From contig CANCPF010000062.1 of assembly GCA_947379975.1 (NCBI GenBank), positions 1-5,066 on the forward strand: a DNA stretch of 5,066 nucleotides. The letters are read 5' to 3'. Of this stretch, positions 1 to 5,066 are shown piece after piece. Source of the stretch: Methylophilaceae bacterium. Lineage in GTDB: Bacteria > Pseudomonadota > Gammaproteobacteria > Burkholderiales > Methylophilaceae. Both the position numbers and the translations under genes were made by a program. Position 1 is the stretch's first letter; each line of letters begins with the position of its first letter. The notes beneath the pieces were generated by a model. It searched no databases. It was not told the DNA's origin and saw only the letters and a list, made by a program, of their open reading frames with translations.

Positions 1-1092
1 ATTTTCATCGCTGCCCAAGGCTTCACCAGCTAAATTAGCCACAATCAGTGGTAATTTTTTTAGTTGACGTTTAGCTTCGGCGTATTCCAATAAATGTTCA
101 GTTTCTGCCGCAAAACCTACGCAAAAAGGCGCGTTTGGTAAACTGGCGACTTCAGCCAGAATATCTTTATTTCGCGTGAGTTCAATTGTTAGCGTAGACG
201 CATTTTTTTTGATTTTTTCTGGCTGTTGCGTCACTGGACGGTAATCTGCCACGGCGGCTACCGCAATAAAAATATCTTGCTGAATAATATTACTCATCAC
301 TGCGTCATACATTTCATTGGCGCTAATTGCACTAATTTTTCTTACGCCTGAAGGCGCGGTCACTGAACTGGCACCACTGACTAAAGTGACTTCTGCGCCC
401 ATATCAGCCGCAGCTTGGGCAATCGCATAACCCATTTTCCCGCTACTTAAATTGGTAATGGCGCGCACTGGGTCTAGCATTTCTAGCGTTGCACCGGCGG
501 TAATTAGTATACGTTTTCCGGCGAGTAATTTAGGCGTAAAGTGAGCGTTTACTAAGGCTAGCAGGCTTTCAGGTTCTAGCATTCTGCCTAAGCCAATTTC
601 GCCACAAGCTTGCTCGCCGCTATCTGGGCCTAAAATGCTGATGCCGTCTGCTTTAAGTTGATTAATATTGCGTTGGGTTGCCGGGTTTTCCCACATTTGT
701 TTGTTCATGGCTGGCGCTACTAATAGCTGACAATCTCTAGCCAAACACAAAGTAGAGAGTAAATCATCCGCACGACCTTGCACCAGTTTAGCCATAAAGT
801 CTGCGCTGGCGGGGGCGACTAAAATCGCGTCCGCATGACGACTGAGTTCGATATGTGGCATGCCGTTGCTAATGCTGCTATCCCACATGTCAATAAATAC
901 CGGTTTGCCAGATAGGGCTTGCATGGTGACCGGCGTAATAAATTGGCAGGCGGCGCTGGTCATGACCACTTGCACATCAAGCCCAGCTTTAACTAATTGG
1001 CGCACTAACTCTGCCGCCTTGTAAGCTGCGATGCCGCCGGTGATACCTAATATCAGTTTTCCGGCTAATCTTTTTTCAATTGTAGGTTGCAT
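1..1092 (-). CDS. coaBC: CoaBC (Dfp): phosphopantothenoylcysteine decarboxylase / phosphopantothenate-cysteine ligase, 3' end cut by window
   Basis: This is a bifunctional cytosolic enzyme of coenzyme A synthesis. CoaB joins cysteine to 4'-phosphopantothenate using CTP, and the FMN-dependent CoaC domain decarboxylates the product to 4'-phosphopantetheine. I translated the minus strand from the ATG at 1092; 364 residues are open to base 1, against about 406 in E. coli, so roughly 40 C-terminal residues lie outside. The CoaC domain (about 10-185) shows the flavin-binding start GITGGIAAYKAAEL, His80 in PHIEL (E. coli His75), the PAMN motif with Asn130 (Asn125) and Cys163 in QACGE (Cys158). The CoaB domain (about 190 onward) shows ITNLSSGKMG with Asn214 (Asn210), AAVADYRP, the lysine motif EKIKK at 292-296, and VGFAAET. 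All catalytic residues I can place are present. The motif usually written GPTxEP reads GATLEM here. No clear Shine-Dalgarno site precedes the ATG, but an in-frame stop eight codons upstream and the normal N-terminus support this start. It is divergent from radC. Confidence 0.97.
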   Translation of the reverse strand, partial: MQPTIEKRLAGKLILGITGGIAAYKAAELVRQLVKAGLDVQVVMTSAACQFITPVTMQALSGKPVFIDMWDSSISNGMPHIELSRHADAILVAPASADFMAKLVQGRADDLLSTLCLARDCQLLVAPAMNKQMWENPATQRNINQLKADGISILGPDSGEQACGEIGLGRMLEPESLLALVNAHFTPKLLAGKRILITAGATLEMLDPVRAITNLSSGKMGYAIAQAAADMGAEVTLVSGASSVTAPSGVRKISAISANEMYDAVMSNIIQQDIFIAVAAVADYRPVTQQPEKIKKNASTLTIELTRNKDILAEVASLPNAPFCVGFAAETEHLLEYAEAKRQLKKLPLIVANLAGEALGSDEN

Positions 1093-1184
1093 GGTGATAT
1101 TCTAAACCATTTCATCCAAGCACGCAGATTGGCACTCAATACTTACACTTAATAACGAAAGCTTAAACAATAAAGGATTAAGCA
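1093..1184. promoter_or_regulatory. Divergent coaBC/radC intergenic region with candidate promoter elements
   Basis: These 92 bases separate two genes transcribed away from each other, so both promoters should lie here or overlap the gene starts. For radC the clear element is the ribosome binding site AAAGGA at 1172-1177, seven bases before its ATG. TTGGCA at 1129-1134 could be a -35 box, but the best -10 after it (TAATAA, 1150-1155) is poor and the spacing is short. On the minus strand TAGAAT (1104-1099) matches five of six bases of a sigma-70 -10 box and ends six bases before the coaBC ATG, without a good -35. The promoter calls are weak; that the region is regulatory is inferred from gene orientation. 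Confidence 0.35.
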
Positions 1185-1859
1185 ATGGCAATTACCGATT
1201 GGCCAGCTGCAGAACGCCCACGTGAAAAATTGCTGGAACTGGGTGTAGAGGCATTATCCGATGCAGAGTTGCTAGCCATCTTTTTGCGAGTTGGGGTGAC
1301 GGGTAAAAGTGCGGTAGATTTAGCGCGAGATTTGCTAACGCAATTTGGCAGTTTAAATGGTATTTTTGCCGCGCAGCTAAGTGAATTAACCCAAGTACAT
1401 GGCATAGGCACGAGTAAATATGCACAGTTGCAAGCCATTTTTGAAATGAGCCGCCGTGCACTTAGTGAGAAAATGCATATCAAAGATATCCTTAGTTCGC
1501 CCCAGCAAGTGCGTGATTATCTATGCCTAAAATTAGGAAACCTGACGCGAGAAGTATTTGTAGTGCTGTTTTTAGATGCGCAAAATAGAGTGATTATCAC
1601 GGAAGAAATGTTTAGTGGTACGCTCACACAAACCAGCGTTTATCCGAGAGAAGTCGTCAAGCGAACGTTGCATCACAATGCCGCCAGTGTTATTTTTGCG
1701 CATAACCATCCTTCCGGCATTGCACAACAAAGCCAGGCCGATGAGATAATTACCCAGCAACTAAAACAAGCGCTTGCGCTAGTGGATGTGCGGGTGCTGG
1801 ATCATTTTATTGTGGCTGGCAATACGACATTGTCATTCTCCGAGCGTGGTTTGTTGTAA
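1185..1859 (+). CDS. radC: RadC family protein (UPF0758), JAMM/JAB domain
   Basis: RadC proteins combine an N-terminal helix-hairpin-helix region with a C-terminal JAB/MPN metalloprotease-like domain. They were first linked to DNA repair, but their reaction is not settled. This 224-residue protein matches the family's usual length. Visible features are the N-terminal signature WPAAERPREKLLELG with ALSDAELLAIFLRVG following, a helix-hairpin-helix around residues 68-88 (TQVHGIGTSKYAQL), and the JAMM zinc site: Glu123 in LTREVF, the HNHPSG motif with His173 and His175, then Ser183 and Asp186. PREVVKR (154-160) and VLDHFIV (204-210) are also typical. The loop after HNHPSG reads IAQQS, where many proteobacterial RadC proteins have a proline before the serine; all metal-site residues are kept. 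The ATG at 1185 is preceded by AAAGGA at seven bases. It is divergent from coaBC and 28 bases upstream of the DUF4010 gene, probably in one transcript. Confidence 0.96.
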   Translation: MAITDWPAAERPREKLLELGVEALSDAELLAIFLRVGVTGKSAVDLARDLLTQFGSLNGIFAAQLSELTQVHGIGTSKYAQLQAIFEMSRRALSEKMHIKDILSSPQQVRDYLCLKLGNLTREVFVVLFLDAQNRVIITEEMFSGTLTQTSVYPREVVKRTLHHNAASVIFAHNHPSGIAQQSQADEIITQQLKQALALVDVRVLDHFIVAGNTTLSFSERGLL

Positions 1860-1887
1860 AATAATTCAGGGTTAACAGGAATAAGTA

Positions 1888-3126
1888 ATGATTATCGACA
1901 ACACACTTTGGCTTAATTTGGCAGTTGCTTTAGGCATAGGCCTACTGATAGGCGCCGAACGCGAGCGTAATAAAGCCGCTGAGAGCGAACGATCTATTGC
2001 GGGTATTCGTACTTTTACCATTGCCTCTTTACTGGGTGCCGTGAGTACGTTGGTAGATTTCTGGCTGTTAATCGCCTCACTATTTTGCGTGACTGTATTT
2101 GCCGCTATCGCCTATTTTATCCGGCGCGAAGAAGATCCCGGACTCACCACAGAAATCACCCTGATATTTACCGTAATTTTGGGCGGATTAGCCATGACTT
2201 CGGCCTCGCTGGCGGCTAGCCTTTCCGTAAGCGCCGCTATACTGCTGGCCGCAAAAGAGCCGATTCACGGGTTTGTGCGTGGCGCCATTACCAAAGAAGA
2301 AATGATCGATTTTTTGATTCTTGCCGCCGCTACGCTGATTGTTCTACCACTCGTACCCAATGAACTTGTCGGACCTTTTGATGCGATTAATCCCAGAAAT
2401 CTTTGGCTTATTGTTATATTAGTCATGCTGATTAGTGCATTTGGCCATTTGGCCTTGCGTTGGCTAGGCGGGCGTATTGGCTTACCGTTGGTTGGCTTGG
2501 TTTCAGGGTTTATTTCTAGTATCGCTACTGTAGGCGCCATGGGTGAACGTTCTCGTGAAACGCCGGCGTTGATCGGTTCGGCCGTCGCTGGCGCGGTGTT
2601 ATCCAGCCTTGCGACAGTTTTACAATTAGCCTTATTGTTAGCCGCCATTCATCCAGCCACTTTACATGCGCTTACCGCGCCACTGATTTTTGCCGGTGTT
2701 TCTGTGGGGATTTATGGGTTAGTGGTCACATTAAGTTCTTTTCATCGAAATGGCGCCGATCTTAGTAAACCAACGCGATCCTTTAGCGTAAAAACAGCAC
2801 TTATTTTGGCTTTTCTAATCGCTGTTGTGCTGGTGGCTTCTGCCGCATTAAAATCTTGGTTTGGTCAGGCCGGGCTGGTTTTTGCTTCTGGCTTGGCTGG
2901 TTTGGCCGATGTGCATGCGCCAACTATCGCCGTTGCTTCACTTGGTGCCGCTGGCAAAATAAGCGCACAAAGCGCGGTCATCCCAATTTTGGTGGCATTT
3001 TCAGTTAATGCTGGATCAAAAGCAGTCGCGGCGATTGTGAGCGGTGGTAAACCATTTGCACAACAAGTGATTCCTAGTTTGGTATTGCAAGTTTCAGCGA
3101 CTTGGTTTGCTTGGTGGTTGTTTTAG
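1888..3126 (+). CDS. MgtC/SapB and DUF4010 family integral membrane protein
   Basis: This 412-residue protein is almost entirely hydrophobic, with roughly eleven or twelve membrane segments. The N-terminal third has the MgtC/SapB-type signature GIGLLIGAERER (16-27) followed by AGIRTFTIASLLGA (38-51), then GLTTEITLIFTVILGGLAM (85-103). The C-terminal half fits DUF4010: GLVSGFISSIATVGAM (203-218), the loop GLADVHAPTIAVASL (338-352) and NAGSKAVAAIVSGGK (374-388). Charged loop residues inside these motifs, such as Arg25, Asp340, His343 and Lys378, are what one would look at in a transport or binding role. The substrate of this family is unknown; the MgtC link to magnesium limitation comes from the distant virulence protein and should not be carried over. 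The start has AGGA seven bases upstream (1877-1880). The short gap after radC suggests co-transcription. The family call is firm, the function is not. Confidence 0.9.
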   Translation: MIIDNTLWLNLAVALGIGLLIGAERERNKAAESERSIAGIRTFTIASLLGAVSTLVDFWLLIASLFCVTVFAAIAYFIRREEDPGLTTEITLIFTVILGGLAMTSASLAASLSVSAAILLAAKEPIHGFVRGAITKEEMIDFLILAAATLIVLPLVPNELVGPFDAINPRNLWLIVILVMLISAFGHLALRWLGGRIGLPLVGLVSGFISSIATVGAMGERSRETPALIGSAVAGAVLSSLATVLQLALLLAAIHPATLHALTAPLIFAGVSVGIYGLVVTLSSFHRNGADLSKPTRSFSVKTALILAFLIAVVLVASAALKSWFGQAGLVFASGLAGLADVHAPTIAVASLGAAGKISAQSAVIPILVAFSVNAGSKAVAAIVSGGKPFAQQVIPSLVLQVSATWFAWWLF

Positions 3127-3136
3127 GGTTTGATGG

Positions 3137-3162
3137 AAGCATACGCACTTTAGCGCATGCTT
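3137..3162. terminator. Hairpin after the DUF4010 gene, possible terminator without a U-tract
   Basis: AAGCATACGC and GCGCATGCTT form a ten-base stem with one A/C mismatch around the loop ACTTTA. It begins ten bases after the DUF4010 stop codon, in the 121-base gap between convergent genes, where a terminator is expected. No T-run follows on either strand, so intrinsic termination would be weak. It could instead be a 3'-end stabilising hairpin. I see nothing else in the gap (3127-3247). Confidence 0.45.
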
Positions 3163-3247
3163 GTTGAAAGTACTTATTCAGCAGGCCTATTTGCAACCAT
3201 AACCGCGTTCAAAATTAACTTTCCAGTATGTGCGCTGCACATTTATG

Positions 3248-3592
3248 CTATTGGTTTTGCTCATAATCCGTAAAGAGCCCTACCAAGATAATCACGATAC
3301 CTACTGCTGTATAGAATTCTCGCGCAGGGGTTCCAAAGCCAAGGACAAAAGGCAATAAGACCAAAGTGGGGCCGACAGCGCGCTCTACCCAGCCATGGAC
3401 CGAAAACGGAATCAGCTTTGCGATGCCAAGTGGAAAATCAGTGGCTAGCGTCATGGTTAGGTGAATCCCTGCTAGCGCATAGGCAATTATGCCTGCTATG
3501 CCAGGTAATCCGATAAGGGTCGGTGCGACCAAAAGCAAGATAACTGTGACATAGTCAAGATATCCATGTTGCGTTGGTGAGATTATTTTCAT
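3248..3592 (-). CDS. Small four-helix membrane protein made of two 57-residue repeats (SPW-repeat-like)
   Basis: This 114-residue protein is predicted to sit in the inner membrane with four helices at about 14-29, 32-50, 72-87 and 93-107. It is an internal duplication with a constant offset of 57 residues and no gaps: H9-G10 matches H66-G67, P24 matches P81, G28 matches G85, and the T51-D52-F53 end of the first unit matches T108-D109-Y110. Each unit is thus HG-x-x-[DE], helix with a central proline and glycine, second helix, then TD[FY]. This two-helix repeat with a P-x-x-x-G motif recalls the SPW-repeat membrane proteins, whose function is unknown; the family link is from memory of the pattern and is tentative. 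The ATG at 3592 has an excellent ribosome binding site, AGGAG on the minus strand (3604-3600), seven bases away. It is convergent with the DUF4010 gene. Confidence 0.85.
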   Translation of the reverse strand: MKIISPTQHGYLDYVTVILLLVAPTLIGLPGIAGIIAYALAGIHLTMTLATDFPLGIAKLIPFSVHGWVERAVGPTLVLLPFVLGFGTPAREFYTAVGIVIILVGLFTDYEQNQ

Positions 3593-3675
3593 GGTACTAC
3601 TCCTAAATATATAAAGGTTTTGATAATGACTAGACGCAACAAATAAAATCGCTAGCTCATATTGTTTGAATTAAG

Positions 3676-3691
3676 GGCGCGGTTAGGCGCC
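3676..3691. repeat. Short GC-rich inverted repeat
   Basis: GGCGC and GCGCC form a perfect five-base stem around GGTTAG. On the minus strand it lies downstream of the 94-residue gene and is followed by CTTAATT, so it could act as a weak terminator for that gene. The plus strand also reads GTTAGGC (3682-3688), which fits the integron core-site consensus GTTRRRY, but a match this short is expected by chance in a window of this size. Confidence 0.35.
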
Positions 3692-3708
3692 AGTTTTACA
3701 TAGACGAT

Positions 3709-3729
3709 GTAGGGTGGACAGAATCTGTC
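3709..3729. repeat. Palindrome GACAGAATCTGTC within a REP-like GTAGGGTGGACA sequence
   Basis: Positions 3717-3729 are a perfect six-base inverted repeat around a single A, preceded directly by GTAGGGTGG. GTAGGGTGG followed by an inverted repeat is a pattern I recall from short interspersed palindromic repeats in bacterial intergenic DNA. Here it lies nine bases from the stop of the 94-residue gene and could fold at its 3' end. The palindrome is certain; the repeat-family link is an inference. Confidence 0.4.
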
Positions 3730-3737
3730 AGCCGATA

Positions 3738-4022
3738 TTAAATATGCTGTAGCTCCTCTTTTGCTTTGCACCATTGAAGCAAAGTTTTCGCCCATTCGGC
3801 TGTGTGTTCATGCTGATTGTCTGATTGTAGCGCTCTGATATTTTCTTCCAATAACTTGCTTGCTAACTTAAGGTAATTTTCTTTTGTCAAAGGATTGCTT
3901 ATAAGCTTTGCAAATTCAACAAATCCCAAATTCTCGAAGTCAATTTCAGTTAAGGCGGATTCTTTGCAGGCTAATTTTATTAGCAGATTAAATTCAGAGC
4001 GGATGCTGTCGAGTTGAGTCAT
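3738..4022 (-). CDS. Hypothetical 94-residue soluble helical protein
   Basis: I do not recognise this protein. It has no signal peptide or membrane segment, is rich in Leu, Glu, Lys and Ala, and looks almost entirely helical: one helix at about 3-24, another around 33-44, a longer one at about 46-67, and a final one at about 74-92. NPLTKENY (43-50) looks like a helix boundary. There are two cysteines (19 and 85), too far apart for an obvious metal site. No catalytic motif is visible. The ATG at 4022 is the only methionine in frame; the possible ribosome site AGGGA (minus, 4039-4035) is twelve bases away, longer than ideal, so translation may be modest. It lies downstream of the 80-residue gene on the same strand with an 80-base gap. 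Similar small helical proteins occur as immunity or accessory proteins, but nothing here shows that. Confidence 0.62.
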   Translation of the reverse strand: MTQLDSIRSEFNLLIKLACKESALTEIDFENLGFVEFAKLISNPLTKENYLKLASKLLEENIRALQSDNQHEHTAEWAKTLLQWCKAKEELQHI

Positions 4023-4074
4023 GTTTAGTATTAATCCCTAACCTAAAAATTGAGTGGCCGTGTGCTTTGGCACG

Positions 4075-4100
4075 TCCCATCTGATTGTTGGAGCATGGGA
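4075..4100. repeat. Inverted repeat TCCCAT...ATGGGA, REP-like
   Basis: TCCCAT (4075-4080) and ATGGGA (4095-4100) form a perfect six-base stem with a 14-base loop, immediately after the stop of the 80-residue minus-strand gene. A second small stem, GTGC-TTTG-GCAC (4062-4073), abuts it. The pairing of CGTCCCAT with GAGCATGGGAAC recalls the core of common bacterial intergenic palindromes of the GTTCCCA...TGGGAAC kind. On the minus strand the two stems precede a TTTTT run (4050-4046) at a distance, so termination is possible but not well formed. Confidence 0.45.
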
Positions 4101-4102
4101 AC

Positions 4103-4345
4103 TCAAGATGCCAACCCTTTGAAATATGCCAAAATAGCTACTATCGCCGACACGCCAGCAACAACTGCTGCAAACCATGCTGCAATAGCTGATGACCTTG
4201 CTGCACTTGTAAGAAATTTATTCCTACGAAGCTCTAATAAGTGCATTGCAACCCATTTTCTCTGAGAGGCGTCTTTTTCAGTGATGAAGTCGAATAATTC
4301 GCTATCTGAAAGCTTTACTAATTGCTGATAGTCTTCATTTTTCAT
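4103..4345 (-). CDS. Hypothetical 80-residue protein with C-terminal membrane anchor
   Basis: I recognise no named family. The first 50 residues are charged and helical (LSDSELFDFITEKDASQRKW, 12-31, then HLLELRRNKFLTSAARSS). They are followed by one strongly hydrophobic stretch at about 53-75 and a five-residue tail (KGLAS). This gives a tail-anchored layout: cytosolic N-terminus, single C-terminal helix, almost no periplasmic part. The Arg-Arg pair (40-41) and Arg50 before the helix agree with an inside-positive N-terminal side. The ATG at 4345 has AGGA on the minus strand (4358-4355) nine bases away. An open frame on the opposite strand over the same bases lacks membrane or family character and is taken as a shadow. 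The ordered topology and ribosome site support a real gene. Possible roles include a small membrane adaptor or regulator; nothing decides between them. Confidence 0.7.
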   Translation of the reverse strand: MKNEDYQQLVKLSDSELFDFITEKDASQRKWVAMHLLELRRNKFLTSAARSSAIAAWFAAVVAGVSAIVAILAYFKGLAS

Positions 4346-4388
4346 AGATTCAATTCCTAACTGTTGGCATAAAGTTCGAGCTTTAGAG

Positions 4389-4414
4389 TGTCCGTTTCAT
4401 GGTTGAATTGGACA
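4389..4414. repeat. Eleven-position hairpin with four-base loop between two small genes
   Basis: Positions 4389-4399 pair with 4404-4414: ten of eleven positions pair (one G-T wobble included), with a single T/T mismatch, around the loop TGGT. The hairpin lies in the 85-base spacer between the 69- and 80-residue genes. A seven-base T-run (4425-4431) follows on the plus strand but ten bases away, so it is a poor plus-strand terminator. On the minus strand no T-run follows. It may be a 3'-end structure of the 69-residue gene or part of a recombination-type site. Confidence 0.5.
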
Positions 4415-4430
4415 TGCGTTGACATTTTTT

Positions 4431-4640
4431 TCAGCCTTCAGCGATTGCTCCTGTAACTCCCCAGCATACAAGCATAAGAAAGAAAAACCCTATGGCACCC
4501 AAAATTTGAAAATGAATTATGCTGGCTAGTAATGCGAAGCATGCTGCTAGGCCACTAATTCCAAATAGGAGCAGCCAGAACCAGCGTTGAGTAGCTAGTG
4601 CAAGACTAGCCAGAGCCATAATAATGAGCCACACATCCAT
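4431..4640 (-). CDS. Hypothetical 69-residue hydrophobic membrane protein
   Basis: No family is recognised. The protein is hydrophobic nearly throughout, with likely membrane segments at about 3-16, 22-43 and 46-66. The only charged residues are Asp2, Arg19, His43 (weakly) and Glu68. Arg19 with Trp20 and Trp22 marks the first interface, which would place that loop in the cytoplasm. Two cysteines (34, 59) lie inside membrane segments. The ATG at 4640 has GGGAA on the minus strand (4648-4644) only three bases away, a tight spacing; an in-frame stop four codons upstream rules out a longer start. It is the first of three small same-strand genes. A chance hydrophobic frame cannot be excluded, but the ordered helix-loop pattern makes a gene more likely. 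Confidence 0.55.
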   Translation of the reverse strand: MDVWLIIMALASLALATQRWFWLLLFGISGLAACFALLASIIHFQILGAIGFFFLMLVCWGVTGAIAEG

Positions 4641-5066
4641 TCGTTCCCATTAACTGTCTATCGCAAAGTTGGCTGCATAAAAGAACTTAATTCTTTGTTC
4701 TGGCAGTTTGATAATATGAAAATAAAGTAAATTGTATTAATTAAATCAATAAGTATATAAACTTTCATGCCTCAGAGTTTGGTCAATCTAAAATGCTCAA
4801 CATCCCAATTCAAGCTGATTCGGCAACTCAGCAAACAAATTTACTTTAATAGCCCGGCATTTAAATTCGGCTTAAGTCTTGATGCTTGTTAGCAAAGAAA
4901 CTTGTGTGGATTAGATTAAGCGCTACATTTTCCAAAATGACAAGATTAAAATTAAAAAATAGCATTCGATAGATGTTTGGTTTTGCTGTATTTAGCCCGG
5001 ATATTTAGCGTTTTAGCCACAAGTAAAGCCAACCTAGCAACGTCATGACTTATTGCAATCAGCTAA
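4641..5066. other. AT-rich region without a supportable gene
   Basis: All six frames are broken by stops. The longest start-to-stop frame I found by eye is 42 codons (plus, ATG at 4767), with no ribosome site or family character. The stretch is very AT-rich around 4710-4765 (including TTAATTAA at 4737-4744) and could hold the promoter for the 69-residue minus-strand gene, though no -35/-10 pair with good spacing is visible. The octamer TAGCCCGG occurs twice (4850-4857 and 4993-5000), both times followed within three bases by ATTTA. No tRNA, insertion sequence end or CRISPR repeat is seen. Confidence 0.6.

Noticed and set aside
1178..1760. Minus-strand open frames within radC
   Set aside because: All overlap a gene with intact RadC motifs and have no recognisable motifs of their own.
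2265..2648. Minus-strand open frame of 127 codons inside the DUF4010 gene
   Set aside because: It lies wholly within a clearly recognised membrane protein gene and its translation is low-complexity, as expected for an antisense shadow.
3682..3688. GTTAGGC as an integron core site on the plus strand
   Set aside because: A seven-base degenerate consensus is expected several times by chance in this window, and no partner core site with attC-like pairing was found upstream.
4050..4265. Plus-strand open frame of 71 codons opposite the 80-residue gene
   Set aside because: It covers the inverted repeat and runs antisense to a frame with a good ribosome site and an ordered membrane helix; its own protein has no family or structural character.
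4389..4431. Plus-strand intrinsic terminator (hairpin plus T-run)
   Set aside because: The T-run begins ten bases after the stem, and no plus-strand gene ends here.
4793..4849. Plus-strand 18-codon frame ending in QQTNLL, which recalls the QTNLLALNAAIEAA hairpin of chemotaxis receptors
   Set aside because: Only about five residues match, the bases after it read as stops in that frame, and no receptor-like sequence lies on either side; a chance match is more likely than a receptor remnant.
5045..5066. ATG on the plus strand, open to the window end
   Set aside because: Only seven codons are visible and there is no ribosome binding site before it.

Overview
The window looks like a proteobacterial chromosome segment, most likely from a betaproteobacterium. 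This rests on a remembered resemblance of CoaBC and RadC to proteobacterial homologues and on the divergent coaBC/radC pair, which is also found in E. coli. No search was run, so the lineage is an inference.

Layout. Positions 1-1092 (minus) carry the first 364 residues of CoaBC (Dfp), the two-step coenzyme A enzyme, cut off by the window edge. A 92-base divergent spacer separates it from radC (1185-1859, plus), a JAMM/JAB-domain RadC protein. A 412-residue MgtC/SapB-DUF4010 membrane protein (1888-3126, plus) follows after only 28 bases and is probably co-transcribed with radC. A hairpin lies just after it. Then comes a small four-helix membrane protein on the minus strand (3248-3592), built from two copies of one 57-residue unit.

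From about 3600 to the end the character changes. There are three short, unrecognised, same-strand genes: a 94-residue soluble helical protein (3738-4022), an 80-residue protein with a C-terminal membrane anchor (4103-4345), and a 69-residue very hydrophobic protein (4431-4640). Each is separated from the next by 80-85 bases, and both of those spacers contain inverted repeats. The last 426 bases are AT-rich and hold no gene I can support.

The left half is core metabolism and housekeeping. The right third looks like accessory DNA. The three small genes are arranged somewhat like integron gene cassettes or a small-gene island, but no integrase, complete attC site, transposase, CRISPR array or recognisable defence enzyme is present, so no new system is claimed.
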